This document shows, in pieces, positions 42,701 through 52,243 of a stretch of DNA of 64,000 nucleotides. The DNA lies in NCBI RefSeq assembly GCF_029846635.1, contig NZ_JARVTG010000002.1, forward strand, positions 1,219,501 to 1,283,500, written 5' to 3'. Source of the stretch: Pokkaliibacter sp. MBI-7. GTDB lineage: Bacteria; Pseudomonadota; Gammaproteobacteria; Pseudomonadales; Balneatricaceae. A program made the translations under genes and the position numbers. How positions within the stretch are numbered: the stretch's first letter is position 1; the number at the start of each line of letters is the position of its first letter. The notes under the pieces are model-generated. The model worked only from the letters and a program-made list of their open reading frames with translations, was not told the DNA's origin and did not search any database.

Positions 42701-43606
42701 ATGGAACTCAGTAAATCCCAGACAACCAACTTCAACAAACTGCAGAAGCGCCTGCTTCGTTCCATGGGCCAGGCAATTACTGACTTCAATATGATCGAAG
42801 AAGGCGACCGTATCATGGTCTGCCTGTCCGGTGGTAAAGACAGCTATACACTGCTTAATCTGCTGCTTACCCTGCAAAATTACTCCTCAGTCAAATATGA
42901 GCTGATTGCGGTCAATCTTGATCAGAAACAGCCCGGCTTCCCGGAGACAGTACTGCCAACTTACTTGCAGGGGCTGGGTATCGAGCACCGCATTGTTGAG
43001 GAAGACACTTATAGCATCGTCAAAGAAAAGATCCCGGCAGGCAAAACCACGTGTGCACTTTGCTCACGTTTGCGTCGCGGCATTCTTTATCGCACCGCCA
43101 AAGAATTGAGCTGCACTAAAGTGGCCCTGGGCCATCATAGAGACGACATTATTGAGACCATGTTTCTCAATATGTTCTTCGGTGGAAAAATGAAGGCCAT
43201 GCCACCAAAGCTGGTAAGCGATGATGGCGAGAATATCGTCATCCGCCCCCTCGCTTATTGCCGTGAAAAGGACATCGCTCGCTTCGCCACGCTTAAGGAG
43301 TTCCCGATCATCCCCTGCAATCTCTGCGGCTCGCAGGAGAACCTTCAGCGCCAGTCCATCAAGGAAATGCTTCAGAACTGGGACAAGCAGTTCCCTGGAA
43401 GGGTTGAGAGCATTTATCGTTCAATGGCCAATATCGTCCCATCACACATGACAGACATTAATCTGTTCGATTTCAAGAACATTAAAGCTGACGGCACCCC
43501 CCGTGAAGATGGTGATAAAGCCTTTGACCCACCCGAATTTCCGCCATTAGATGCCAGCGGAAATGAATTTAACGAAGCTGATTTATTAAATATAGTGGCG
43601 ATTTAA
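42701..43606 (+). CDS. ttcA: tRNA 2-thiocytidine(32) synthetase
   Basis: 301 residues. The PP-loop SGGKDS (about 44-49) activates C32 with ATP. Cys pairs in KTTCALCSRLRRG and IPCNLCGSQENLQR bind the [4Fe-4S] cluster that delivers sulfur. GHHRDDIIETMFLNMFFGGK is conserved. It adds the s2C32 modification to several tRNAs. It has its own promoter and a terminator shared with purK, so it is probably monocistronic. Confidence 0.96.
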   Translation: MELSKSQTTNFNKLQKRLLRSMGQAITDFNMIEEGDRIMVCLSGGKDSYTLLNLLLTLQNYSSVKYELIAVNLDQKQPGFPETVLPTYLQGLGIEHRIVEEDTYSIVKEKIPAGKTTCALCSRLRRGILYRTAKELSCTKVALGHHRDDIIETMFLNMFFGGKMKAMPPKLVSDDGENIVIRPLAYCREKDIARFATLKEFPIIPCNLCGSQENLQRQSIKEMLQNWDKQFPGRVESIYRSMANIVPSHMTDINLFDFKNIKADGTPREDGDKAFDPPEFPPLDASGNEFNEADLLNIVAI

Positions 43607-43614
43607 TCACCAAT

Positions 43615-43643
43615 AAAAAACCAGGAATTAATCCTGGTTTTTT
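43615..43643. terminator. Bidirectional terminator between ttcA and purK
   Basis: AAAAAACCAGGA and TCCTGGTTTTTT flank a 5-base loop. The A- and T-tracts serve both convergent genes. Confidence 0.94.
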
Positions 43644-43664
43644 ATTCGATCATTATTTATGCAA

Positions 43665-44747
43665 TCAGACTTTCATTACATCGACAACAGCACTAACTCG
43701 CTCACTCAGCAATTCAGTGGAATTAGCGGTAATAGTGATATGGCCAATTTTTCTGCCAGCGCGCGGTGACTTTCCATAGTCATGAAAATGAGCACCATCA
43801 ACATTCTGGATTACACCACGATCCGGGAAATCGCCAATCAGATTGATCATAGTGCTGAACTCTACCGCGCGCGTATCGCCCAGTGGAATTCCCGCCACAG
43901 CACGGACATGATTTTCAAACTGACTTGTCTCAGCACCTTCAATTGTCCAGTGACCCGAGTTGTGCACGCGCGGTGCAAACTCATTGGCGAGCAGACGATT
44001 ACCCACCTGAAACAACTCAAGCGCCAGCGTACCCACATAACCCAGCGACTCCATTAACGTCGCAGCATACTGCTGAGCCTGCGCCGTCATTGGATCATCA
44101 ACAAGCGGTACAGACTTGTGCAAAATACCGTTGCGATGTTCGTTTTCTGTCAATGGATAGAAACGCATGTCACCCTGTTGCGAGCGGACAGCAACAATAG
44201 AAACCTCACGATCAAAGGGGACAAACGCTTCAGCAATAAGAGGCACACTACCCAGCTCAGCCCACAGCTGTTCAGCCTGATCAAGCGAGCGCAGCACAAA
44301 CTGACCTTTACCGTCATAACCAAAGCGCCGTGTTTTCACAACCAGCGGCAAGCCCAAGGACTCCGCCGCCTTCAGGATGTCCTCTTTGGCATTGATCGGT
44401 TCAAACCCCGGTGTTTCCACACCCAAACCGCGGAACATGTTCTTTTCATCCAGACGGTCCTGTGTCGCCTCGAGCGCTCTGGATGAGGGAAATACCGGCA
44501 CGAATTGCTCAAGATAGCGTGCGCTTTCGAGCGCCACATTTTCAAACTCAAATGTGACGCAATCGACCGACTCAGCAAACGCCTTGAGAGCTGCTTCATC
44601 TTCATAGGCTGCACAGACGACAGGACACACGTCACTGGCACAGGCTTCCTTTGCTGGATCAAACGCAGTAAAGCGCAATCCGAGCGGATAACCAGCCAGT
44701 GCCAGCATCCGAGCCAACTGCCCGGCACCGAGTATACCTAGTTTCAC
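43665..44747 (-). CDS. purK: N5-carboxyaminoimidazole ribonucleotide synthase
   Basis: 360-residue ATP-grasp enzyme. LGILGAGQLARMLALAGYPLG opens the fold; KTRRFGYDGKGQFVLR binds ATP; NEFAPRVHNSGHWTIEGAETSQFENH is diagnostic. It makes N5-CAIR from AIR, bicarbonate and ATP in purine synthesis. It starts with GTG and overlaps the purE stop by four bases (GTGA), so translation is coupled. Confidence 0.97.
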   Translation of the reverse strand: MKLGILGAGQLARMLALAGYPLGLRFTAFDPAKEACASDVCPVVCAAYEDEAALKAFAESVDCVTFEFENVALESARYLEQFVPVFPSSRALEATQDRLDEKNMFRGLGVETPGFEPINAKEDILKAAESLGLPLVVKTRRFGYDGKGQFVLRSLDQAEQLWAELGSVPLIAEAFVPFDREVSIVAVRSQQGDMRFYPLTENEHRNGILHKSVPLVDDPMTAQAQQYAATLMESLGYVGTLALELFQVGNRLLANEFAPRVHNSGHWTIEGAETSQFENHVRAVAGIPLGDTRAVEFSTMINLIGDFPDRGVIQNVDGAHFHDYGKSPRAGRKIGHITITANSTELLSERVSAVVDVMKV

Positions 44748-45238
44748 AGAGCCTCCCGCGGATCAGGCTGAGACAGAACGGTTTCAGTCTGTTTGGCACG
44801 GAATGCCTCCAGCGCCAGATAGAACTGCTCATACTTGTTACCCAGAATACTGGCAGCCATCAGTCCTGCGTTGGCGGCACCAGCACGACCAATTGCCAGT
44901 GTTCCTACCGGAATACCTGCTGGCATTTGCACAATAGACAGCAAAGAGTCCATTCCATTCAGCGCTTTGGACTGCACTGGCACACCCAACACGGGCAGGC
45001 TGGTTTTAGCAGCCACCATTCCCGGCAAGTGGGCAGCACCGCCTGCGCCTGCGATAATCACTTCGATCCCGCGTTCACGCGCCTGTTCTGCGTAGCTGAA
45101 TAACAGGTCTGGTGTACGGTGAGCGGATACGACGCGCACCTCGAAAGGTACACCCAGCTGCTCCAGCATGTCTGCTGCATGGCTCATGGTTTCCCAGTCG
45201 GACTTAGAGCCCATGATGATGCCTACCAAGGGTTTCAT
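44744..45238 (-). CDS. purE: N5-carboxyaminoimidazole ribonucleotide mutase
   Basis: 164 residues. GIIMGSKSDWETM, VVSAHRTPDLLFSYAE, IAGAGGAAHLPGMVA and GSLxxIVQMPxGxPVxT-type residues (here LLSIVQMPAGIPVGT) match class I PurE. It rearranges N5-CAIR to CAIR. It is first in the purEK pair; the 205-base region upstream holds its promoter, which I cannot place precisely. Confidence 0.97.
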   Translation of the reverse strand: MKPLVGIIMGSKSDWETMSHAADMLEQLGVPFEVRVVSAHRTPDLLFSYAEQARERGIEVIIAGAGGAAHLPGMVAAKTSLPVLGVPVQSKALNGMDSLLSIVQMPAGIPVGTLAIGRAGAANAGLMAASILGNKYEQFYLALEAFRAKQTETVLSQPDPREAL

Positions 45239-45443
45239 ATGCTTACGTATTCTTCACATCAGGTTGAATGCGACGGCGTACGCCGTGCGCTGAATGGATA
45301 CCACAGCAACTGTGGCGACAGGGCTGCATTTTAGCGCACCTGTCAGCTGTCTGTGCTGTTCTTTTCCATGGTTTTGGATAATTGCCCCATTAAATCTGAC
45401 ACACCTGGTTACGATGCCAACAAACTAAACCGAACGCATTGTT

Positions 45444-47123
45444 TTATACCAGAACCAGTCCGGTCAGCTGTTCAATTTCCTGCCACAACACCTTAACTGC
45501 AGGACCAGCAGCGAGCTCTCTCTGCTCCTGCAATATCGCCGTTAATATCTCATCGGTCGTCAAAGGATTCGCTAATACCACACGAAATACCGTCTTCAGT
45601 AATCCTCGCTGGCGAGCATGTGGCAAGCTCGTGCGAGAGACAAAATATTGACCTCTTTCACGCTGAACTCGTTGCAGTATCTGGATAACCTGATTTAGCA
45701 GCAGCTCCACTCGCACTGATACTTCCGACGCAACGTTTTCAGGGCACTCTAGCCAGCACTGCAGTGGTGCCGGGACGTAGCGATAAGTGAGGATATTGAG
45801 CACAGGGGCTGACACCAGCTCAAAATCTGCTGCCATATCGATCAGAGTAGAAAAATGCTTGCAGCGCTGAATATTGTTTTCAACCAGCAACCCATATCCA
45901 CGACGCCCAAAGATGTGCAACCCGGCATGTACCAGCATGGACATCGCGGGGCGCGACCCTTCCAGCGTTGAGCTACCCAAATCTTTCGAGCCCTGACGAA
46001 TAATGTAATTAGCATGATGCCGAATGCTCGACTGCGACTCAGGATCCCTGAACAGCACCATTCCCACCCCCATGGGGACATACATCTGCTTATGGGCATC
46101 GATGGTTACCGAGTCTGCACGTTCAATACCTTTCAGTAACGAACGATGTTTTTCAGAAAACAGCGCCGGCCCACCCCACGCCGCATCAACGTGCAGCCAG
46201 ATACCCTCTCTTTCTGCGATCACTGCCATCTCTTCCAGAGCATCAATACAGCCCGTCTCTGTCGAACCTGCCACAGCGACCAGGCTGATAACTCTCTCCC
46301 TTCTGGCGTGGCAGCTGGCAATCATGCCTGACAGCTGTTGAATATCAATTGATCCGCTGTCTGTGCAAGGAACGCTGCGTATGTTGTCACGGCCAATACC
46401 GAGCACATCCGCGGCTTTAGACAAGGAGTAGTGGCCACGCTCGGAAACCAATACTACGGCACCACGATCCCCATAAGCCGCCAGAGCCTGACTCCAGCCA
46501 GCTTTGGCAATCCCGGCGAAACCGGGCTTGGGGCCATAACAGCGGTTACGTGCCACCCATAACGCAGTGATATTGGCTACCGTGCCACCAGAGCACATGG
46601 CACCTAGCTGACCATCGGCATGGTGCAACCAGTGTCGATAGAATGCCTCTGAGCTGGCAAAAACCAGATGATGCATCATGCCCAGCACCTGCCTCTCCAT
46701 AGGCGTAAACGCTTTGGACGTTTCGGTTTTCACCACGTTCTGATTCAACGCCACCATGATCTTGCTGAGCGGCAGCATGAAATAGGGTAATGCCGAGGTC
46801 ATATGCCCGATAAAGCCGGGTGCATAGGTATTGACGGAATGAGCAACCAGCTTTTCCATCAGATGATCTACATGATGGGCGACTCTCACTGGCTCCTCAG
46901 GTATGACTGCTGCTGCAAACTCTGCCTCAATCTCTGCAAGACCCTTCTCGCTTGCAACAACACGGGTATTAAGAAAAGTAGCAATGTCGAGTGACAGTTC
47001 ACGATCTACCTGATTTAAGGTCGCCTCTGCATTCTCGGGCACCGTAAACACCCGCAACAAGCTATCAATACTGACATCCGTCAGAGTCTGGCTGTCACTC
47101 AAGTAGAACTCCTTAATGCGCAT
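45444..47123 (-). CDS. panP: Pyridoxal-dependent aspartate 1-decarboxylase (PanP type)
   Basis: 559 residues of the group II PLP decarboxylase family. CSGGTVANITALWVARN binds the cofactor phosphate; HVDAAWGGPALFSEKHR holds the Asp/His pair; TIDAHKQMYVPMGVG has the Schiff-base Lys. Length and the C-terminal region fit the PanP family, which makes beta-alanine for pantothenate in bacteria lacking PanD. Glutamate or other amino-acid decarboxylase activity is the alternative. It stands alone on the minus strand between purE and a small membrane protein gene. Confidence 0.83.
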   Translation of the reverse strand: MRIKEFYLSDSQTLTDVSIDSLLRVFTVPENAEATLNQVDRELSLDIATFLNTRVVASEKGLAEIEAEFAAAVIPEEPVRVAHHVDHLMEKLVAHSVNTYAPGFIGHMTSALPYFMLPLSKIMVALNQNVVKTETSKAFTPMERQVLGMMHHLVFASSEAFYRHWLHHADGQLGAMCSGGTVANITALWVARNRCYGPKPGFAGIAKAGWSQALAAYGDRGAVVLVSERGHYSLSKAADVLGIGRDNIRSVPCTDSGSIDIQQLSGMIASCHARRERVISLVAVAGSTETGCIDALEEMAVIAEREGIWLHVDAAWGGPALFSEKHRSLLKGIERADSVTIDAHKQMYVPMGVGMVLFRDPESQSSIRHHANYIIRQGSKDLGSSTLEGSRPAMSMLVHAGLHIFGRRGYGLLVENNIQRCKHFSTLIDMAADFELVSAPVLNILTYRYVPAPLQCWLECPENVASEVSVRVELLLNQVIQILQRVQRERGQYFVSRTSLPHARQRGLLKTVFRVVLANPLTTDEILTAILQEQRELAAGPAVKVLWQEIEQLTGLVLV

Positions 47124-47232
47124 TTACGATGTCGAACCAAATAAAGAGGCGAAGCCAACCACTACAGTGAAGATGGCAAAGCTAACCTGTGTGCGAATAA
47201 GCGGAAAGATGACAAACAACTGGTGACAGAAG

Positions 47233-47649
47233 CTATACCTGACTGAGCAGCCACCATAGCAGGGCATATCTGGCAGCCTTCCCCAGGCAGATCATGGTTA
47301 CTGAAGCGACCCATGGCAGCCGCAACCAGCCGGCAGCCAGACACAGACCGTCTCCAATAACTGGCGCCCAGGATAGCAACAGCAATGGTGTGCCATAACG
47401 TTCTAACCGTTTTAACCATTTATCACTTATCGATGGCTGGGCTTTGCGCCAGTGCGCTACTCCACGCCCCATCACCATAGTAATGACACCACCAATGCTG
47501 TTACCTACAGACACCAGCACCCAGGCAGAAAAAGCAGATTCGGGGAACGTTTTGAGAAAAGCGACAAACGCCAGCTCGGAACCACCGGGCAGCAAAGTCG
47601 CTGACAATAGACCGCCCCAGAACAGGCCAAACAATGCCGGACCAAGCAA
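47233..47649 (-). CDS. YqaA-family (VTT/DedA-like) membrane protein
   Basis: 138 residues, mostly hydrophobic, with about four segments. FWGGLLSATLLPGGSELAFVAFL and GNSIGGVITMVMGRG are the YqaA/VTT-domain signature, and the LERYGTPLLLLSWAPVIGDGLCLAAGWLRLP re-entrant region follows. The only possible start is the TTG at 47649, because a stop lies three codons upstream in frame. It follows recQ by six bases and is probably co-transcribed. Homologues belong to the SNARE-associated/DedA superfamily linked to lipid scrambling or transport; the specific role is unknown. Confidence 0.82.
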   Translation of the reverse strand: MLGPALFGLFWGGLLSATLLPGGSELAFVAFLKTFPESAFSAWVLVSVGNSIGGVITMVMGRGVAHWRKAQPSISDKWLKRLERYGTPLLLLSWAPVIGDGLCLAAGWLRLPWVASVTMICLGKAARYALLWWLLSQV

Positions 47650-47655
47650 AACGGG

Positions 47656-49812
47656 CTATCCAGCTAACGATATGTCTTCTGCTGCAGCAGAGCTGCCGAC
47701 AGATGCTCTGATACAGCGTAAGTCACCCCAGGCGATTGCACCGCCAAAAGCATCAAACGCTCGCTTCAAGACGGCACCCTGACCATCTGCTTCCAGACGA
47801 ACGAACTCTCGCTGTACATCCCTGACCTGCCATCCGGGCAGGCTAACCACTTCCGTCAACGCCAGCTGCCCTGCTCTTATTGCTTCAGCCAGATCCGCGT
47901 AGATCCGGTTTTCCGGGCGATTGCGTTGACGTGCAATCATTCTGGGCTCCATACCGACTCTGAACAGCGCAAGGGTCTCGTGAGCGTCGTCGTCAATCAG
48001 ACGGGTAGCACCCGCTTCGCTACGGTGATGATCAATGATATTCAGGAAAAGTTTACCGTAGGCACTCAGCTTTTCTCTGCCAACGCCGGGCAACCTGGCC
48101 ATTTCATCCAGACTTACAGGCAAGCGCTCGATCATCTCCATCAGGGTGACATCATGGAAAATCATAAAGGCGGCAATGCCTTTCTCCCCTGCAAGACGCC
48201 TGCGCTCCTGACGCAATGCTTCCCAGAGCTGTTTCTGTCCACCCTGAAGTCTCGTCTGCCCGCGCTCTCGCTCTTCCTTCCACTGGCCTGCAGGCTGATC
48301 CTGCTTCAGTGCGATGGATTGTTCACCTTTCAGCAAAGGCCGACAGCGCTCATGCAAGCGCAAGCCCTCACCGTCCTCACCATGCCACTCCATATAGCCA
48401 GCAGCCAGTAACTGCCGATACACCGCCCGCCATTGATTGAGCGACAGTTCTTTACCAATACCGAAAGTGGACAGTTGCTGATGGTTTGCACGCCGCACTT
48501 TCTCCGTCACTTTGCCAAGCAGTACATCAATCTGATGGCTCACTCCATAACCCCCAGTGCGATAGACACAAGAGAGTGCCTTACGTGCAGCCTCGGTGGC
48601 ATCCCAGGTTCGCGGGGGATGCAGGCAATTATCGCAATTGCCACAAGGTTCAGAAGTCTCAGCAAAATACGACAGTAACAGTTGTCGACGACAGCCAGAT
48701 GCTTCAGTAAACGCCAGCAACGCCTCTAAACGAGCCCAGTCCCGTTGACGCACATCGGCAGGTACATTGGCCTCCTGAATGCGCATGCGTTGCATCAGTA
48801 CGTCCTGCAGCCCGTATACCATCCAGGCATCAGCGGGCAGACCATCACGTCCAGCACGCCCGGTTTCCTGATAATAGGCTTCAAGATTTTTTGGCAGATC
48901 AAGATGTGCAACAAAGCGCACATCCGGCTTGTTGATCCCCATGCCAAAAGCAACAGTGGCAACAATGATGGAGTGTGACGCCTGAATAAAAGTGCGTTGA
49001 TGTTGTTCACGGATATCAGCAGGCAACCCTGCATGATAAGGCAAGGCAGGCAGCCCTTTTTCCCGCAGGAAGGCTGCCACCTCCTCCACCCGCTTACGCG
49101 AAAGACAATAAACCACACCGCTATTGTGCCGATGTTCACGCTTGATGAAATTCAACAGCTGTTCTTTGGCGCCTTGTTTGGGCAGCACGCGATAACGAAT
49201 ATTTGGGCGATCGAAGCTGCTCAGGAATACCGGCGCATCCAGTAACCCCAGCTGCTGCCTGATTTCGTTTCGGGTCTGTTCATCGGCGGTGGCAGTCAGT
49301 GCCAGTCTGGGCACCGTCGGGAAACGGCTGGCCAGCTGACCCAACTGCATATATTCAGGGCGAAAATCATGCCCCCACTGCGAAACACAGTGCGCTTCAT
49401 CAATGGCAAAAAGAGATATCGTGAGGCGGGAAAATAATTCAATCATGCCTCCAAGAACCAAACGTTCTGGCGACACATAGAGCAGATCGAGCTCGTTATT
49501 CAGCAGCTGCCGGATAATCTCGCTGTTAGCACTGGGATCAAGCCCATTGTGAAAACAGGCTGCACGGACACCTACCTGTTTCAGCCCTTCCACCTGGTCC
49601 TGCATCAGGGCAATCAGCGGCGAAATGACAATCCCTACACCTTCACGCACCATTGCGGGCAACTGGTAGCACATCGACTTACCACCACCGGTGGGCATCA
49701 ATACCAGCGCTGACTGGCCGGACAGCACAGATGACACCACCTGTTCCTGTAAGCCAATGAAATCATCGTAGCCATAAAGGCGTTTTAATAGCTGTCGAGC
49801 CTGTGCGATCAT
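47656..49812 (-). CDS. recQ: ATP-dependent DNA helicase RecQ
   Basis: 718 residues, a little longer than E. coli RecQ. Motif I is TGGGKSMCYQLPA, motif II DEAHCVSQWGHDFRPEY, motif VI QETGRAGRDGLPADAW. The zinc-binding Cys set (CRRQLLLSYF, CGNCDNCLHPP) is followed by an RQC winged helix and an HRDC domain (FLNIIDHHRSEAGATRL region), with an extra tail of about 90 residues after the HRDC. 3'-5' helicase in recombination and replication-fork repair. It starts at 49812, its leader overlapping that of the divergent yecA-type gene. Confidence 0.95.
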   Translation of the reverse strand: MIAQARQLLKRLYGYDDFIGLQEQVVSSVLSGQSALVLMPTGGGKSMCYQLPAMVREGVGIVISPLIALMQDQVEGLKQVGVRAACFHNGLDPSANSEIIRQLLNNELDLLYVSPERLVLGGMIELFSRLTISLFAIDEAHCVSQWGHDFRPEYMQLGQLASRFPTVPRLALTATADEQTRNEIRQQLGLLDAPVFLSSFDRPNIRYRVLPKQGAKEQLLNFIKREHRHNSGVVYCLSRKRVEEVAAFLREKGLPALPYHAGLPADIREQHQRTFIQASHSIIVATVAFGMGINKPDVRFVAHLDLPKNLEAYYQETGRAGRDGLPADAWMVYGLQDVLMQRMRIQEANVPADVRQRDWARLEALLAFTEASGCRRQLLLSYFAETSEPCGNCDNCLHPPRTWDATEAARKALSCVYRTGGYGVSHQIDVLLGKVTEKVRRANHQQLSTFGIGKELSLNQWRAVYRQLLAAGYMEWHGEDGEGLRLHERCRPLLKGEQSIALKQDQPAGQWKEERERGQTRLQGGQKQLWEALRQERRRLAGEKGIAAFMIFHDVTLMEMIERLPVSLDEMARLPGVGREKLSAYGKLFLNIIDHHRSEAGATRLIDDDAHETLALFRVGMEPRMIARQRNRPENRIYADLAEAIRAGQLALTEVVSLPGWQVRDVQREFVRLEADGQGAVLKRAFDAFGGAIAWGDLRCIRASVGSSAAAEDISLAG

Positions 49813-49903
49813 GGGGGCGCATTATGCTGCAAACCAAATGCTCTGTCATCGCTCATTCGGGTTCGAGAGAGTAGAATGGGATCGTCTTTTTGAGGATATA
49901 TCA

Positions 49904-50497
49904 ATGACTCAATCTTTTAATGCCCGCCCCCTCACCGATGAAGAGTTTGAAAAGCTGGAGGACTTCCTGTTTTCACCTGCTGTCAGTGAAGAAGCCATGG
50001 ACTATATCGGTATCCATGCCTTGTTAACTGCCGTTGCAATCTGCCCCAAGCCCATCAGCAAAACAACATGGATGGAAAGCATTTTCGTTGAAGCCCCCAA
50101 ATGGGAAAGTGCAGAACAGCAAGCGTTTGTTGAAGGTCTGCTTGATCGTGAGCTGGCCTGCATTCTTGAAGAGCTGGAAGGTGAAGAGCCTGTTGAACTG
50201 CCCTGCGACCTCACTCTGGAAGACGAAGATGGCCTGTTGACCAGCTGGTGCCAGGCATTTATTGAAGGCGTTTATCTGGAAGAAGCAGCCTGGTTCAACG
50301 ATCACGAAGCAGAAGTGGCAGAGCTGATGCTCCCCATCATGGTTGCCTCCGATCTGTTTGACGATCCCGATATGCAGGCAATCCGTAAGAACAAACAACT
50401 GACCGAACAGTTCTGCAGCGAAATCCCTGACATCCTCACAGACATCTATCTGCTGTTCCGTGCACCGGCCGAAGGCGGCCAGGGTAAGCGTCACTGA
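49904..50497 (+). CDS. UPF0149 / YecA-family protein
   Basis: 197 residues. RPLTDEEFEKLEDFLFSPAVSEEAMDYIGIHALLTAVAICPKP and WCQAFIEGVYLEEAAWF are the YecA/UPF0149 core. No SEC-C zinc motif is seen at the C-terminus. Acidic (many Glu/Asp), probably cytoplasmic; function not established to my knowledge. ATG 49904 follows GAGGATATATCA. A frame open from 49811 begins inside the recQ start region and is rejected. Confidence 0.88.
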   Translation: MTQSFNARPLTDEEFEKLEDFLFSPAVSEEAMDYIGIHALLTAVAICPKPISKTTWMESIFVEAPKWESAEQQAFVEGLLDRELACILEELEGEEPVELPCDLTLEDEDGLLTSWCQAFIEGVYLEEAAWFNDHEAEVAELMLPIMVASDLFDDPDMQAIRKNKQLTEQFCSEIPDILTDIYLLFRAPAEGGQGKRH

Positions 50498-50512
50498 GCG
50501 CTAACGCACCAA

Positions 50513-50543
50513 CCAAAAAGCGAGGCATCTGCCTCGCTTTTTG
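50513..50543. terminator. Bidirectional terminator after the yecA-type gene
   Basis: CCAAAAAGCGAGGCA-T-C-TGCCTCGCTTTTTGG: a 15-bp stem with a very short loop and T-tracts on both strands, between convergent genes. Confidence 0.93.
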
Positions 50544-50568
50544 GTATACCAGCCCCGCAGGGCATTAA

Positions 50569-51036
50569 TCAGATACGAGTCGCGCGGGCAGAACCGTCCT
50601 GACCGGTCAGCACCTGCACACGATCACCCACGTTAAGAGGAGCATTCGGATCCACTTCCTGAACGATGGCGATAGACTGGCCATTGTCCATACGGATGGT
50701 CATATTGATACCTTGCGCAGTGGTTGCCTGCTTCTCGATCGCTGAACCCGCAATTGCACCACCAACCGCACCGATAACAGTGGCAAGGCCCTGACCACGA
50801 CCGCCGCCGATAGCGCTACCCGCAATACCACCGACTACCGCACCGGGAACAGCACCCAGACCGGACTGATTGCCTTCGATTTTCACAAACCGCATGTTAG
50901 TGATCGTGCCATACTGCACATTCTGTACCTGGCGCGCCTCATTACGGCTGTAGGTATCACCGGTCAACGTTGAAGCGCAACCAGACATGATCAGCGTGGA
51001 AGCCACGAGTGCGCTAGCAATAAAAATCTTTCCCAT
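50569..51036 (-). CDS. SlyB/Pcp-like glycine-zipper outer-membrane lipoprotein
   Basis: 155 residues. The lipoprotein signal MGKIFIASALVASTLIMSGCAS has the acylated Cys at 20. A Gly-zipper segment (GAVPGAVVGGIAGSAIGG and GAVGGAIAGSAI, about 66-105) inserts in membranes. The C-terminal beta-rich part (MTIRMDNGQSIAIVQ, PLNVGDRVQVLTGQDG) is typical of SlyB. ATG 51036 follows AAGGGATACGTGTT; the longer frame to 51120 is rejected because it would bury the signal peptide. Envelope-integrity role by family. Confidence 0.9.
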   Translation of the reverse strand: MGKIFIASALVASTLIMSGCASTLTGDTYSRNEARQVQNVQYGTITNMRFVKIEGNQSGLGAVPGAVVGGIAGSAIGGGRGQGLATVIGAVGGAIAGSAIEKQATTAQGINMTIRMDNGQSIAIVQEVDPNAPLNVGDRVQVLTGQDGSARATRI

Positions 51037-51487
51037 AACACGTATCCCTTGGTTGACAGCATTTAAGCCGACAGAAAAATCAGGCTGACCTTCCACCGCC
51101 CTGCTCCCCCCTTGCCTCACTATTGTCTTGGAGTCAGGTAAATCAGATAAGGGACGGATTCACTTCGCATTTCCTACAGACACGTCACATCTGTACTGAA
51201 GGGCACGCAGATTCTAGCAGGATATAACCGCCAGTTTTGAACAGCTTGTTTCAGCATAGTGAATTTATAAGCACTATTTACAGCCACGCAAGCTCGGCAC
51301 AGTTTCAATCAGCGCAGAAATTTTCAGGGCAAGGTAAATAGCCCAGAAAGTATTTACGTAGCCGTACCGGATAGAGGGTAGCACGTAAAAGACAGAGGTT
51401 TTCTGACAGGGAGAGGTAAAGCTGGAAAGGGATAGTTCTTGAGGTATACACAGAGAGCACCGACTCAGGTGCTCTCTGGCGTTTGCC
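51037..51487. other. Intergenic region upstream of the slyB-like gene
   Basis: About 450 bases with the slyB-like promoter on one side and a hairpin ending the ydcH transcript on the other. No gene seen. Confidence 0.5.
51452..51477 (-). terminator. Hairpin after ydcH
   Basis: AGAGAGCACC and GGTGCTCTCT, a perfect 10-bp stem with a 6-base loop, 11 bases past the ydcH stop. No T-run follows on the minus strand. Confidence 0.6.
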
Positions 51488-51718
51488 TTAGGCAGTGAGC
51501 ATTGCGTACAGCTCGTCTTTCAGGCGCAGGCGTTTCAGCTTGAACTCCTCTTCAGTTGCAGTCGCAACCGGAGTCACCTCACCTTCCATATTGCCAACCT
51601 GACGGTTCACTTCGTGGTACTCATCGAATAACCGCAGGAAATGGGCATCCGATGTTTTCAGCTCATGGATCTTTTCGCGCAGTTCGGGGAACTCATGTAC
51701 CAGGTCGTGCTGTTGCAT
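51488..51718 (-). CDS. YdcH/DUF465 family small protein
   Basis: 76 residues, all helical. The pattern FPELREKIHELKTSDAHFLRLFDEYHEVNRQV then EEEFKLKRLRLKDELYAML matches the YdcH (DUF465) coiled-coil hairpin family. Function not established. It follows the bolA-type gene by about 100 bases on the same strand. Confidence 0.9.
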   Translation of the reverse strand: MQQHDLVHEFPELREKIHELKTSDAHFLRLFDEYHEVNRQVGNMEGEVTPVATATEEEFKLKRLRLKDELYAMLTA

Positions 51719-51818
51719 GTTATGACTCCTGAGGTCGTATCATTGTTCGACCTCCATTATCCTCAGCCGTGCAGTTAACGAATTGACACCCGTCAAGACC
51801 TTGTCATAAGTACCTGAA

Positions 51819-52133
51819 TCAACTTGCTTTACTACCACCACGACAGGTGGGCGATGCAGGACTGACCTGCCCTTTTTCCTGCCACTCCTGCTCGGTATAC
51901 AAATGCAACGCCAGAGCATGGATAGGATTCTGCATAAGTTCAGCGACACTACGATAGACTGCCTGATGCCGGGCAACGGCACGCATCCCGTCAAATCGGG
52001 CACTGACCAGAGTCACTTTGAAGTGAGACTCAGTGGCTGGGCCACTATGCATATGGCTTTCATTGTCGATAGTCAGAAACTGGGGAGCGAACTCCTCAGT
52101 CAACAGAGACTCGAGTTTACTGGCTACACTCAT
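51819..52133 (-). CDS. BolA-family protein
   Basis: 104 residues. SHMHSGPATESHFKVTLVS, FDGMRAVARHQAVYRSVAEL and IHALALHLYTEQEW are the BolA core, with the conserved His that binds [2Fe-2S] clusters with monothiol glutaredoxins. The last 16 residues are a short unrelated tail. It is more similar to BolA itself than to IbaG. Role in iron-sulfur trafficking and stress response by family. Confidence 0.92.
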   Translation of the reverse strand: MSVASKLESLLTEEFAPQFLTIDNESHMHSGPATESHFKVTLVSARFDGMRAVARHQAVYRSVAELMQNPIHALALHLYTEQEWQEKGQVSPASPTCRGGSKAS

Positions 52134-52243
52134 GGAGAGACTCCCATAGGCAGAAAGCCCCCGAGACTCACAAGAAGCTCAGGAGCCTAGCTTGAACTAA
52201 TGCCTTATTAATTGTGATGTACCGCGACCATATTCAACAGGTA

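Noticed and set aside
49895..49902. GATATATC just before the yecA-type ATG
   Set aside because: Single copy, formed by the ribosome binding site and start region of a housekeeping gene; no second box at 16-17 bases. Treated as chance.
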